From NCBI GenBank assembly GCA_019671135.1, contig JAHRHY010000005.1, positions 1,674,001-1,738,000 of the forward strand: a DNA stretch of 64,000 nt, given 5' to 3'. Of this stretch, positions 36,707 through 47,685 are shown one piece after another; positions within the stretch are counted from its first letter, which is position 1; the number at the start of each line of letters is the position of its first letter. Origin of the DNA: Linnemannia hyalina. Lineage: Eukaryota; Mortierellomycota; Mortierellomycetes; Mortierellales; Mortierellaceae. The notes beneath the pieces were generated by a model, which worked only from the letters and a program-made list of their open reading frames with translations, ran no database searches and was not told the DNA's origin. The position numbers were made by a program, and so were the translations under genes.

Positions 36707-38900
36707 AAAAAACGATTTTTACAACGCCATACAACCACAATAACAACCACAACCACAACAACGCCCTTGTACACTATCCAACAATCAAAGACCCATTGAA
36801 ACACCAACCATCGCAACACCAACCATCGCTGTATATCTTTTTGTAGTTCTTGCATAGCACATTAAAGCCCAACGCTTATTACTCTGAATACTTGAAAAAG
36901 GGAACAAGCGACATTGTTGGGAACTCGATCAAGGTCAGGAAGTTGTCCTTTTTGCCAGCTGAAAATTGAATGGCAACGAAGAAAACATGGTACTGACCAT
37001 CGACAAGGGTCAGTTTGCTTTGGACAAGGTTTTGGTGCGAAGCGAGATAACCAGTGTAGAAGGGGGACCGAGGGGAGACTGATAATCAGGTTCGCGTGAT
37101 TTTGATGTAGAAGGCAACGTAGAGAAGGAGAGAGCGACGAGTCCGCCCAAGTTGGCATGTTTTCGTCACATTTTCCCTTCTGTCTCTCTCTGTTGTCATA
37201 ACATCTTTTCCTCCTGGCTTCTTGATCACTCTATCTTCGAATGGCCCCCTCTCCTGGGAAACGACAACAAACCACATGCCACGATCAGGTTGCAGTTCGA
37301 CGCGCCCGAAAAATGGGTCAAAGAACTCAACTGGCGTAACAAGCGGATCCACACGCGTCAACCCAGTCACACGTTCGCACATTTTCCCTCTTTCTTTCTC
37401 TCTTTCTCACTCTCTCACTCTCTCTCTCTCTCTCTCTCTCTCCATATAAACACACATCGTTTCCTCGTCCAGCTGGCATGCATGTTCCTCTAATGCGCAC
37501 GGTGCATATACAGTATGGGAGAGAGAAGGAAGGAGACAGTGGGACAGAGTAAAACGACCACATTTCTTGCATCTATCAAAAGAGACCTTCCCTTCCGTCC
37601 GTCCGTTCGTCCGCAATAGTAGCAACCTTCTTTCCGTCTTTTTTTTTCTGTTGCTACGTCTCCTCGTTTAGCGTTCGAACGTCCATGCAAGGATGCAACA
37701 AGAAAAAAAAAGCTGTTGAGGGCGAAGAATGGACGTGGTTTCCGATGTGGTTACCCCTCAGCGTGTATTTTTTTAACAGGGCAGGTAGGTCGAAGACAGA
37801 GAGGGAGAAGGAGGGTAAGGAGGGGACAAACTTTAACGGTCGTTGTGCTTCTGCATGTTTGTCTTTTTTAACCCATCTGGCTTTTTTGATTGTATCCACA
37901 TGGTAGAAAGCCGAGGCTTTTGAATGCCTGGTCTAATAAACGTCCCACACGGTCTTACCTCACCTCTTTCCCTCGCTCTATCTCTCTCATCCCTTGTTTG
38001 GTACGAGCCATGTCTGCTGTACAAAGGCTTGTTCACGTTCACATCGGCGAACCCATTTTATACAACCGCGGGGAAGAAGGACATAAAAGAAAAAAAACGT
38101 ACATGAGCCTTTAGTCGACAGAACATTGACTCAAGAAAATTGAATGTTCTAGGAGATAGAACTATCCGCGCGAGTGCCAGTCGGCCAAATGTCATGAAGG
38201 GGGGGGGGGGAAACGGTGTTGAAATGTGGGCCTAACTCCAAGCAAGGGACAGACCTGACTTGACGGTAGGTGGAATGGAATGAAGTAATGGAAAGAGAAA
38301 GCCGTTGTTATCTCATTCCTTTTGGTGAAGCGGGAAAGAAAAAGATCCCATATCTCATTTCCAACGCACATAACCAAGGACAGGACATGCAACACCGAGT
38401 GGGGTTTAGATTTTCTTTTGACTCCATGTATTCTCTCCCATTTACGCTCTTACTCTATGCTCAACGCGTACCATGTGCAACTCTATTTTTTCTCAGACTG
38501 ATATTCTTCCAGGGCTGGAGAGCGAACGCATGGGTGCTTGACTGGAAATGGCGACACCTAATCCAAAATGACCTTGCTATCCCATGTCTGCTCTGTATCC
38601 CTTCTTTGAACTCGATCCGATCCAAGATTTTCGTCATGCTGTTCGAGATCGTCGTTTGAGCTAGAAATCTTTCTTTACAAGTACTCCAACGCGTGTGCCA
38701 GGAGAACAAACTAGATGGAAAAATGGTGCCCCAGAGAAAATTTGAAATGAGAGTTGGAGAAACCCCAATCTCGATGGCGACTGAGGATATTAGTATTGGG
38801 ATTCCATCCCTTGAATATAATGTGCTTGCGTAATACGAGCCGAGTGGTCATAACGAAGTTCAAGGCTAAGCGAGGCTTCCTTGTTAGTTGTTGTAAAGTC
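36707..38900. other. Intergenic region after the Uls1-like gene
   Basis: Apart from the coding relic at 36870-37400, this stretch shows no gene. It includes a CT microsatellite near 37420-37445 and a run of about 10 G near 38202. Confidence 0.45.
36870..37400 (+). pseudogene. Decayed coding relic, unrecognised family
   Basis: Three pieces read like protein but cannot be joined cleanly. The first, about 36875-36968, contains YYSEYLKKGTSDIVGNS and runs into a TGA. The second begins at 36966 in a different frame, one base shift away, and contains NMVLTIDKGQFALDKVLVR; it ends in TGA TAA near 37078. The same frame continues after the stops with DFDVEGNVEKERATSPP, and later with IRLQFDAPEKWVKELNW near 37290-37345. 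Mixed charge and normal amino acid use contrast with the biased translations around it. I do not recognise the family. A frameshift plus double stop suggests a dead copy of a dispersed gene, though undetected introns could explain part of this. Confidence 0.35.
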
Positions 38901-41900
38901 ATTTATTATTTTCTTGATGATCTCTCTTGATCACTGTCACCGAGATGGCTTTCTCTCTCTCTCTTTTCAATGGGAAGAGGAATGAAGGAGAAACTAACAT
39001 TGAACCCCTCACCCTTTCCTTTCCTCTCCCCCTCGTCTTTCCCTCTCTCTTCCCCCGTCCCCTTCCTTTCTTCCTTCCCTCCCCAAGTGTGAAAAAAGTC
39101 CATCTGGGTTATTTTCTTGTGTGTTCTTATTGAAGGGCACGGAGACAGGGAGAGTGCGACACGGCCTTCTATCGTCATCAACAAAGCATCATTGCCGCCA
39201 CAAAATACTTACCAGAAATGTAGCTAACTCCATCTAATATCATGTGGAGTGACGAGACAAACAAAGAGTTCATTTCTTTCATCTCTGAAGCGCCCTCCTT
39301 TCTATCGAGCCATCACCCAACTTTGTATTTTCTTCTTTGTTCAAGCGAGTGACTCCATTCGTAATCCTCAGGTTAATTTTCTACCTTCGTGTGTCGTTGG
39401 TAACCCCCCTCTCCTTCCTTCCTCCTTTTCCTTCCTTATTGGCCCCCTTTTTTTTACCTCTTCCTTCATCCTCCCCTTGCTTTTTTTTCTAAGACATTTC
39501 TTTTCATTCTTGTTCAACTGTTTCTCAACCTAATATCCTTTTTGTCGAGACGAAGAGTAGGACAAGTATAGGAAGAGTTAGTAATTAAAAAAGCGGTACA
39601 TAGGTTGACTGGATGGGTGAGTGAGGAATGCCCACTCCTTTTTTCGCTCACGAATAAAGATATCTCCCATTTCACTTTCTGCGAGTAAAACGGAACTGAT
39701 AGATTTTATGCGTACTGTTTTTGTTAGAGAGATATACCATTGAGATTTGACTGAGCACAGGCCAGTCCGCACAAGTTGCAAAAAATAATTTGAGAGCGTT
39801 CTTCGTTAGGTTCGAGAGCGGAAACAAGCTATGTGTCCCCGCATGCCTGTTGATATCGAGTGGCGAGAACAAAAGAGCCAGCTCAATGGCAATAGCGAAA
39901 TGAGACATGGCATGGGCAAGCGATGTATGAAAGCGAGTTAAACAAACAAAAATGGCATAGGAATTGATGTTTTGTTGTTGGATAGGGTGGGAACAATTCA
40001 CTGGTAGTGAATCGGAACTGTGAGAACGGATAGAGTTGTGCTACAGAGTTGATCGACCAGTGATCGACCAGTGATCAACCTTGTTTTGGTTCAATGATAA
40101 AACCAAAGGTGTATCAACTTGAAACTGACGAGGCGTTCGAGTGAGACATGTCGCGTCAGGCTGGTACCTTTTTTTTTTCTTGCAGCAGGTTTCGAAAAAA
40201 AATATCAAATGGTTGGCATTGACTGAACGGATGGGGTGCATTGGGCTGCTCATGTAGCTCCTGTTACATTTTCCTTATGCCTTTTTTTTTTTGTTTCGCC
40301 AGGCTCGTTCTCTGCATGATGCGGTTGAGATTAAGCCTTTCTCCCCCTCTTTTGGTGTGCTTCCTTTCGCCGGTAATGTGGTCTTCATGTTTACCTTGAC
40401 GAATACAAGGGTAATACGCTTAATGCGGACACAAGGAATGGGAGAAATGATGGACCTTGGTCTTTTCTTTGCCACTAAATCAACCAAGTCTCACATTTAC
40501 AACGTCTATCATTAATACTCCTTCTCTTTTCTTTGCTTTAGTTTTCCGCTCGTTCTTTTTCTCCAGAGATAGTATTTCGCATGTGTGCGTGCGCGTGTGC
40601 ATCAGTCAAGAAAAGATATGAAAATAACCCGACGAATGAACCATTGCACTCAAGATTAAGAGCGCATTTGAGTTCTGTGCATGCATCATCCTGCGTCTTT
40701 GTGGCCGTGTTTATTTTTTTTCTTTCTCTATCATATTCTACCCTTCCTTGTTTCCTTCCTTTTGTTCTTCCTCTTCCTCCTCACCCTTTTTAACCTGTCT
40801 CCGTGGAAGCAAGTGTGAGTATGAATGTATGTATGTATGAATGTATGTGTGATGTGAATGTAAGTGTATGTCTCTTTCTCTTACTCTCTCTCTCTCCCCC
40901 TCTCCCTCTCCTTCTTATTCTCTTTCTCTCTTTCTCTCTTTCCTCGCTCTCTTTTCTCTGGTCGTCTCCCTCTTTGTCCTGGGCTTTTTCTATTCTATTG
41001 TTGTGTGTAGTTGGTTTGCTGATTAGCGAGTATGTGTGTTATCGCTCTCCTATTCTTTCCTCTTCATAGTTTGCCTCTGCTTTCTTGACGGACGGCTATA
41101 TTCATATTCCCACTCATATCAGTCGCGCTCTCCTGTACTCTATAGTATCTTGTCATCTATCCGACTCATTCATTCACTTCATTCTCCATGCATATTCACG
41201 CCTTTTTTCTTCTTGTCTCTCTTGTCTCTCTTTCATTTTTCTTTTTCTTTTCTCTCTTTCTCTCTTACTTTTCCTCCTCCTCCTTTCCCTTTGTGCCACT
41301 AACTCTCTCGCTCTGGCTCCCTCTTTTGGTAATATATACAAACCATGCTCTACACACACATCCTACATGAAATGTCCTCTTTGAGCGTTCTTTTCTTGCG
41401 CCTCTTTTTTCTCTCTCTTTCCACTCTCTCTTTTTCTTTCTTGAACCCCACTTTTTTTGTCCTTTGGTTGTGCTCCCTTTACCCTTCCCTCGCTCGCTTC
41501 GCTTCCCTCCTTTCCATTCATCCCTCCTGTCCTTTTCTCGCTCCTCTCATCGTATCGTATCTTTGATTTATCCATTTTATTTCCCTCGTCTTTTCTTTCT
41601 ACACCTTTCCCTTGACCTAGATCCCCCTCACCCATCCCTTCCCATCCTTTGTTCAACACCAATTCGCAGTAGCCCTCCTTCTTCTCCTTCCTTTCTGCTC
41701 ACAACTCCGTCAGTCCTTTTTCCTGCCCCAAAGGCTCATTCATCATCTTCCCCTCCAGGACAACCAACACCACGCAGAACGCACCCCGATCTCTTTCTCC
41801 TTCTCTTTCTCTTTCTCTTTCACTTCTCCTTTTTCTTCCGCCGCCACTTGAACCCTATACCACATCCTTCCTTCGTTCTTTCCTCATACCCTCGTTTATT

Positions 41901-43000
41901 TCTCTACTTACTTCTTCCTCATTCCTTGCATTCAACCACACCTGATTCACTAAATCCCATTCCATTCTACCCAGCACACCCTCTTCTCTCCTCATTTCGT
42001 TCTCTCTGACCTGACAGCCCTTTTGTTTTTTTTACGCTCCTTGTTTCTTTGTCCTTCGAACACACCAACCCTCCTACCCTTTTTTCTCCAATATCTCAGT
42101 TTTCACCCAGCACCGCTAGTTTTCCCTGTCTCTTTCAACGAGCTTAGTCAACTGAGCCCTTGGACTGCGAGCGCCATCGGATTCCTTTTAACTGTTCACA
42201 GAGGCAAGTTGATCGGATGGTCGGTGTTACACACGCGAGCGAACTCTGGGTTCTGTTCAACCTTGTTTTTCACACACCAATGGGCCGATTAATTGACTAG
42301 CAGCGCAATAACGTTTAAAAAAGAGTTGACCAACTTCTGGCTCCTTAATGTGAAGGTGTAAGGAGTGTTCAACGCTGTCAATGCGTGTCAATCATTCGCC
42401 TCCCCTTTCCCGCAGCTCTCAATTCACCTCTCCTTGCACCTTGCTGATCAGCAACGGTTTTTTACATTGCAATGAACTTTTTTTGCGTCATTCATGACAC
42501 CAGTATAGATAACGTGATGGTGCTGGTTGATCTTTGTTTTATAATAATGAAGACAGAATAGTTGATTTTATTTCAAGCTGTCTGTCGATCTCTTTCATAC
42601 CATACCCGGGAACACGGGCCATGGCCCCTTCAAAACCTTCTGCCCTTTTTTTTAGGCGTACTAGTATGCACACATAACTTTTTCACAAGGATGACGCACA
42701 CGACACGAGTACTACATAGCAATACACACACACGCACACACTCAGAGAGAGGAGAGATAGATGATGCGCTTCGCGATTGTCTCTATGTCCAAAATAACTG
42801 ACACTCTTTTCGATTTTTATCTATCTATCTATCTATCTACCTATCTACCACTACCCTCTCCCTCAAAAATGTTGCCTACCCACCTGGTTGCTCACCTCTT
42901 AGGCGTTCGACAAAGATAGGGTCTCGATTCTCCACTGCGCCATCTCCTCCATTAAGCACAGCACATTCTTACGACTCACAAAACCCCCTCTCCTCTCACC
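38901..43000 (+). promoter_or_regulatory. Long pyrimidine-rich 5' region of the 1476-residue protein gene
   Basis: From about 38.95 kb, and densely from 40.7 to 42.1 kb, the plus strand is CT-rich with long tracts such as those at 40880-40975 and 41200-41290. No conserved protein is encoded. It resembles an extended CT-rich promoter or leader of the large gene starting at 43001, similar to that upstream of the zinc-finger gene but on the opposite strand. A 5'-UTR intron is possible. Confidence 0.35.
42817..42846. repeat. (TATC)n microsatellite
   Basis: About six TATC units with a final TACC variant, 150-180 bases before the large-gene ATG. As written on the minus strand these are GATA repeats. 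Confidence 0.9.
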
Positions 43001-46000
43001 ATGCTCACCATCATGAGCCAGAACGCTGTCCGGCCCGAAGACTACAAGTCCGACACTGCCGCTGTGAGCGACACACCTCTTACGTCAATGGATTCCCACC
43101 ACTTGCGCAACCACAGCAGTGGGAATGGCAGGATTTTCAAGGACTCCACAATCGCATCCGACTCGTCGCAATTGGCGACAATGACGGCAGTAACGCCGCC
43201 ATCGAAAGCGCCCCATAGCGCGCCCTCTTTGGGGTCTAGGCACCACGCAAAAACACGCCCATTAGCCATCCAAACAACTTCCCTCCATACCATCGGCAAA
43301 TCCAGCGATAACAATAACAATAACAACAACAGCAACAACAGCATCAACAGTAACAGCCATCCTAATACTGCCAATACAGAATCAACTCCATCGTCTGCCA
43401 CTGCCACCCCTTCCTCCAGCACCACTTCTCCTTCCAGCAACACATCTTCTACCTCTTCCACAACCAGTTCACCCATGAGCCATATTCGCCGATGGACTTC
43501 CAGCCTCTCCTCCTCCTCAAAGTCAAACTCCAAGAGCACCGCAAAAGTGAGGACAATTGGTCCCATTAGTGCTCCTCAGCCCCTCACCACCCCCGTTCCT
43601 TATGCCTGCACTCCCCTTCCTTATTCCGACCTCCCGACTCCCGACCATTTCCTCGTTTCTGTTTCAGCTGGGCAGCAATATAGCCCGAGGAGCTCTCCTC
43701 ATTCCGATTCAACTGTCCCTCGATCGCCCGCCAAACCTGCGACCTCCTGCCCTGACCTCCCTGTAGGTTCACAAGCCTCTGAGTACTATTTGAACGTGTT
43801 GGCTCCCATCGGTACATATTCCAGCCTCAACAAGAATCAGCGCACAAGCTGGAAGGACCGGCTGTTCACCTCTAATCCCAAGAAACAGGACAGGCGCGCC
43901 AGCACCAACTCGAATGTTGACGATGATTATGAGTGGTCATCAAATCAAGAGGCGGACACCAGCAGTAATTCGGCGACAACAGCAACAACAGCACCTTATT
44001 CTTCATCAACCACACCAGCTGCAGTCGCCACAGCGTCGACAGAAAAGCAGGCAACACGGCCGAGAATGCGCATCTCGCCTCCACTGACGCAACCCGTGCT
44101 CCCTGCTAATCAAAAGACGGTCCCCATCATGAAAAACCCCCTGATGAGTCCCACAGATGACCTCTTTGGCCCAGATACATTCGACCCCTTCAAAATTGCA
44201 CCCAAGAGTAAAGCTGCTGCATCTAGCCCCGTGTCGATGATGATGATGATGACTGCTCCTGCAGATGAAGTCGTGCTTCCGTCAGCATGCCCCTCCTTTG
44301 CTCCCTCTACCCCCTATCTCTCTCTCTCTGAGCGGAGCGGCCGACCGACTGTCGATACCAAAATCAAGGCCCCTGTTGCCCCTGTCCACCAACTATTGAC
44401 GCCACCCTCGTCGCACGCATCTGAAGATTCCTTCCCCTTTGCTTCGCCCACTTCTTCATCAACTGAAGATGAGGATAATGACGAGGCCACAGCAGCACCG
44501 TCGGAAACGAACGGAGGCAAGACATCAAATAAGCCTGAGGCTGCAGTGATCGACTTTGCTGCTAGCCTATGTGAGGGCTTGGTGTCAGACTTTGTGATGC
44601 CACCGTCGTACTTTGACCAGCACAACCTGAGCCTTGCCTTTGAGGATGCCTACCCACGCGCCGACCCCGACATGATGCCCAAGGTCGTCACCGCCTCCTC
44701 GTCGCCTTCGTCTCCTCCCTCCCCTCCCTCCCCTCGCTCTCCTGTGTCGTCTAATTCATCACGAAGCAAGTTCAGCCGGAAGGACCGCTCCTTGAAGTCG
44801 ACCTCGACGTACTCGACCGATTCGGACTCGTCAACGTCGTCGATCGAATCAGAGGAAGAGTCATCCGACGAAGACTCGTCGCTCTCGCCCGTCAGCGGAG
44901 CATCGTTCTTCTCCACTATGCCCCCAACGACTGGACCTGCCTTCAAGCCATATCGGTCGCCCGCGCTCATGAAGTCCGGTGGGATCAAGATCCCCAGTAG
45001 CCTGATGACACTCTTGCCCACTGGCTCCTCAAGCAAGTCCAAGACTACTGCTGTGTCTCCACCGACCACGCCTCCAGTGAGCCCACCCTTGGCCTATGCC
45101 GAGATAGTCTCAAGCCAGATGGCCAATCTTCCTCCTGGTGCTGTTGGTCAGGCCGCTCCTGGAATGATCATGGCTCTGGCAGACCCGAGGGCAATGATGC
45201 TCAAGCGATTGGCCTACATCCATACCCTGCGCAAGCTCCGCGAGCGGGAGAGACGGCCATTCCGTCATGCGGTGTCGTTGCACTTGATCCTTTTGAAGCT
45301 TCGCCGTGGCATCACAAACAGGCATTGCAGCGAGATTGCAGAGTTCTATGTGGCCATGTCAGCCGCTCAGTTCCCTTCTCGACTCGACATTGCCAACACG
45401 ATGATCATGACTCAACAGCAACGGAGCAAACTCCAACAGCAGCAGCAGCTCCTATCACAACAATCGTCCTTGTCGCAGATCCCTGTTCTCGCGTCCCCAA
45501 TCGAGTCTGTCCAAGAGTCTATGATCCCTGTGCGCTCATCCTCCAAGGCCGCCTCCAGTTCAACATCGACTTCCGGAGACAAGGAATCCAGGTCGAAGCG
45601 GTCGCTTGTGTTTTCACTTCAGAGTCGCAGCCAGGCCAACAAGAACAGCAGTAACAATAACGGCGGCGAATCAGGGTGGTCATTCAACTCAGCCACAACC
45701 CCCGCTGCGGCGACCCCAGCATCCTCCCAAATCTCGGTCCTCAAGGAGCGACTTCCCCTTCTGCGGATCCCAACCTATCCGCTTATCAACCTAGAGAAGA
45801 ATTCTAACAACAGCAACACCACCCTGACACCTTCCACAGCCCGCAAGAATCTGGCTGCCGCCGCGATCGATTCCGCCTCTGAGGACGACCAACAAAGAAG
45901 CGAGGAGAGCAATATTGACTTTCAACATGGATTGGTACAGCAGGTGCCAACTGTTATCCTCCCCAAGAGAACGACGGGACGTAAGGGATTGCTCTATCAG

Positions 46001-47431
46001 CAGCAGCTTCAGCTCCGGATGAGACAACAGATGCCGATGATGATTGGCGGTAACGGCGGCACAGACCAAGCGACTGAGGTCTCGGAGCAGGATCAAGTTT
46101 GGTTGCAGTCCCAGCTTGTGGGAACGCGTCCTCGCTTTGCTACTTCGACGCTCACGACAGTTCGGTCTGGTCGTTCCGAAGTTGTCACTCGCCCTTTGGT
46201 CCCTCTGGCAACTGTGAAGACGCCTCCTGCTACCTCGGAGAGTTCTTCAGCATGGAGCTCCTTCCCTTTTGCACCCTTTGGTCATCGTGGTCAGGCTGCT
46301 GCCTCAACATCTACCTCTACCACGGCATCGACTACATCAACAGGGGCAATAACGTCTGCATCTCAGGATGGCAATGGCTCACTTCCCGCTGGACTCCTCA
46401 CTCCCCCACTCTCGCCTCTCTTCCGCAACCCCTTCTCAGCGGCCACCTTCACCTCCACTGCGATCCCCGTGGCCTCTACAGGATCTGTCAACACAACGAA
46501 CATTAACAGTAATATTAATACCAGTACACCACCACCCTTGCCACCAACTACCATTCCTACAACAAAAAACAGCAGCAACAAGCGATCGTCCTACACTGCG
46601 CAAGGCCATCATTCGCTACCTTCTTCTTCTCCCGCCGCGACCTTCCCCTCCCACCATACCCGTGTCGTGTCTGCAGGATCAGTCTCCTCCTATACACTGC
46701 CCCACATCCAGAGCTCTCATCATACGATCAGCTATCTGGAATACCAGGCAGTCCATGGGCGCAATCGGTCCAGTCTTGACGGCAACTCTTCTGGTCGCGG
46801 GTCCCCACCTCCTCTGGCCCCTTCGTCTGCGTCATCCTTGTCCCGTAAGCAACAGCAACAGCGTGGATTGCCCTCTCCTCCCTTGTCGCCTACTCCTGAT
46901 GCTGACGGTAACGTTGCAGCGATGCTTCCGGTTGTCACCGCGTCAATGAACCCGAGCGTCCAGTCTGTGAAGAGGCCATACCTGCCTCAGCGGTCCCTCT
47001 CTAGTGGCGAGTATCATGTTCAGCAGCTTGACATGATGATGAGTGGCGGTAACAACGGTGGTGCAGCTGCTGGCGGAGTCGTCGGAGGTCGATCGGAGAA
47101 CATTACTTGGATCATGCGGGCACCTTCCCCTGTCAACCAGCACAACCTCCAGACGAGACATAGTATGGAAGATATCAGGAACCGTCGCCACTGGAAGGCC
47201 TCCTCTTCTTCTGCACCTGCTGTCACTTCTTCGCCTGCTGTCGTTTCGGCCTCCGCGACTGCTGCTTCAACAACTGTCGTGGCTGTTGGTGGACACACAA
47301 GCAAGAAGTCGTTGAAGAAGTCGGCCAAGGGAGGAGTCTTTTCACCGGAGGAGTCTGAGGAGGATGAGGATGTTCCACTGGCGTTTGTGCAGCGGAGGAT
47401 CTCGAGTGATACCCTTCAATGTATGGCATGA
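43001..47431 (+). CDS. Large Ser/Thr/Pro-rich low-complexity protein, function unknown
   Basis: A single intronless frame of 1476 aa. The second Met (MSQNAV, 43013) is an equally plausible start. Most of the protein is predicted disordered: Ser, Thr, Pro, Asn and Gln runs, including an Asn tract at about 105-120, SP/TP motifs throughout and several PPLSP-type strings. One segment looks folded: residues 697 to about 800, beginning AYAEIVSSQMANLPPG and containing MMLKRLAYIHTLRKLRERER and HLILLKLRRGITNRH, is helical and basic. An acidic patch SEEESSDEDSS lies near 615-630, and the C-terminus reads EEDEDVPLAFVQRRISSDT, with an RRIS basophilic-kinase-type site. The composition suggests a signalling or transcription-linked scaffold regulated by phosphorylation, but I do not recognise the family. 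Length without introns is notable among multi-exon neighbours. It ends 254 bases from the convergent aminopeptidase gene. Confidence 0.85.
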   Translation: MLTIMSQNAVRPEDYKSDTAAVSDTPLTSMDSHHLRNHSSGNGRIFKDSTIASDSSQLATMTAVTPPSKAPHSAPSLGSRHHAKTRPLAIQTTSLHTIGKSSDNNNNNNNSNNSINSNSHPNTANTESTPSSATATPSSSTTSPSSNTSSTSSTTSSPMSHIRRWTSSLSSSSKSNSKSTAKVRTIGPISAPQPLTTPVPYACTPLPYSDLPTPDHFLVSVSAGQQYSPRSSPHSDSTVPRSPAKPATSCPDLPVGSQASEYYLNVLAPIGTYSSLNKNQRTSWKDRLFTSNPKKQDRRASTNSNVDDDYEWSSNQEADTSSNSATTATTAPYSSSTTPAAVATASTEKQATRPRMRISPPLTQPVLPANQKTVPIMKNPLMSPTDDLFGPDTFDPFKIAPKSKAAASSPVSMMMMMTAPADEVVLPSACPSFAPSTPYLSLSERSGRPTVDTKIKAPVAPVHQLLTPPSSHASEDSFPFASPTSSSTEDEDNDEATAAPSETNGGKTSNKPEAAVIDFAASLCEGLVSDFVMPPSYFDQHNLSLAFEDAYPRADPDMMPKVVTASSSPSSPPSPPSPRSPVSSNSSRSKFSRKDRSLKSTSTYSTDSDSSTSSIESEEESSDEDSSLSPVSGASFFSTMPPTTGPAFKPYRSPALMKSGGIKIPSSLMTLLPTGSSSKSKTTAVSPPTTPPVSPPLAYAEIVSSQMANLPPGAVGQAAPGMIMALADPRAMMLKRLAYIHTLRKLRERERRPFRHAVSLHLILLKLRRGITNRHCSEIAEFYVAMSAAQFPSRLDIANTMIMTQQQRSKLQQQQQLLSQQSSLSQIPVLASPIESVQESMIPVRSSSKAASSSTSTSGDKESRSKRSLVFSLQSRSQANKNSSNNNGGESGWSFNSATTPAAATPASSQISVLKERLPLLRIPTYPLINLEKNSNNSNTTLTPSTARKNLAAAAIDSASEDDQQRSEESNIDFQHGLVQQVPTVILPKRTTGRKGLLYQQQLQLRMRQQMPMMIGGNGGTDQATEVSEQDQVWLQSQLVGTRPRFATSTLTTVRSGRSEVVTRPLVPLATVKTPPATSESSSAWSSFPFAPFGHRGQAAASTSTSTTASTTSTGAITSASQDGNGSLPAGLLTPPLSPLFRNPFSAATFTSTAIPVASTGSVNTTNINSNINTSTPPPLPPTTIPTTKNSSNKRSSYTAQGHHSLPSSSPAATFPSHHTRVVSAGSVSSYTLPHIQSSHHTISYLEYQAVHGRNRSSLDGNSSGRGSPPPLAPSSASSLSRKQQQQRGLPSPPLSPTPDADGNVAAMLPVVTASMNPSVQSVKRPYLPQRSLSSGEYHVQQLDMMMSGGNNGGAAAGGVVGGRSENITWIMRAPSPVNQHNLQTRHSMEDIRNRRHWKASSSSAPAVTSSPAVVSASATAASTTVVAVGGHTSKKSLKKSAKGGVFSPEESEEDEDVPLAFVQRRISSDTLQCMA

Positions 47432-47685
47432 TAGAGTCATCGTCCTTTTTTTTTATTTTATTTTTTTCTTTCTTTCTTTCTTTCTTTTTCTCCTTTTATT
47501 TCTTGTTTCTTGTTTCTTGTTTCTTTTCGTGTCTTGTGTTTATAGAACAAAAAAACCATCTAATTTCTAATCATTAATAACAACCATACAGCCTTTACTT
47601 GGCCCCCCTCCCCCCCAAAAAAACTCCCGATCCCAGTTCAAGATGTATGTGCAAAATGTTTAATATAAATAATGTAAAAGGGTTG

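Noticed and set aside
38270..38659. 129-codon plus-strand frame
   Set aside because: Contains a Met and hydrophobic stretches, but no family pattern, no good splice context, and a composition like the surrounding intergenic DNA.
42562..42801. Short plus-strand frame before the large gene
   Set aside because: Biased leader sequence with CA repeats; no conserved residues.
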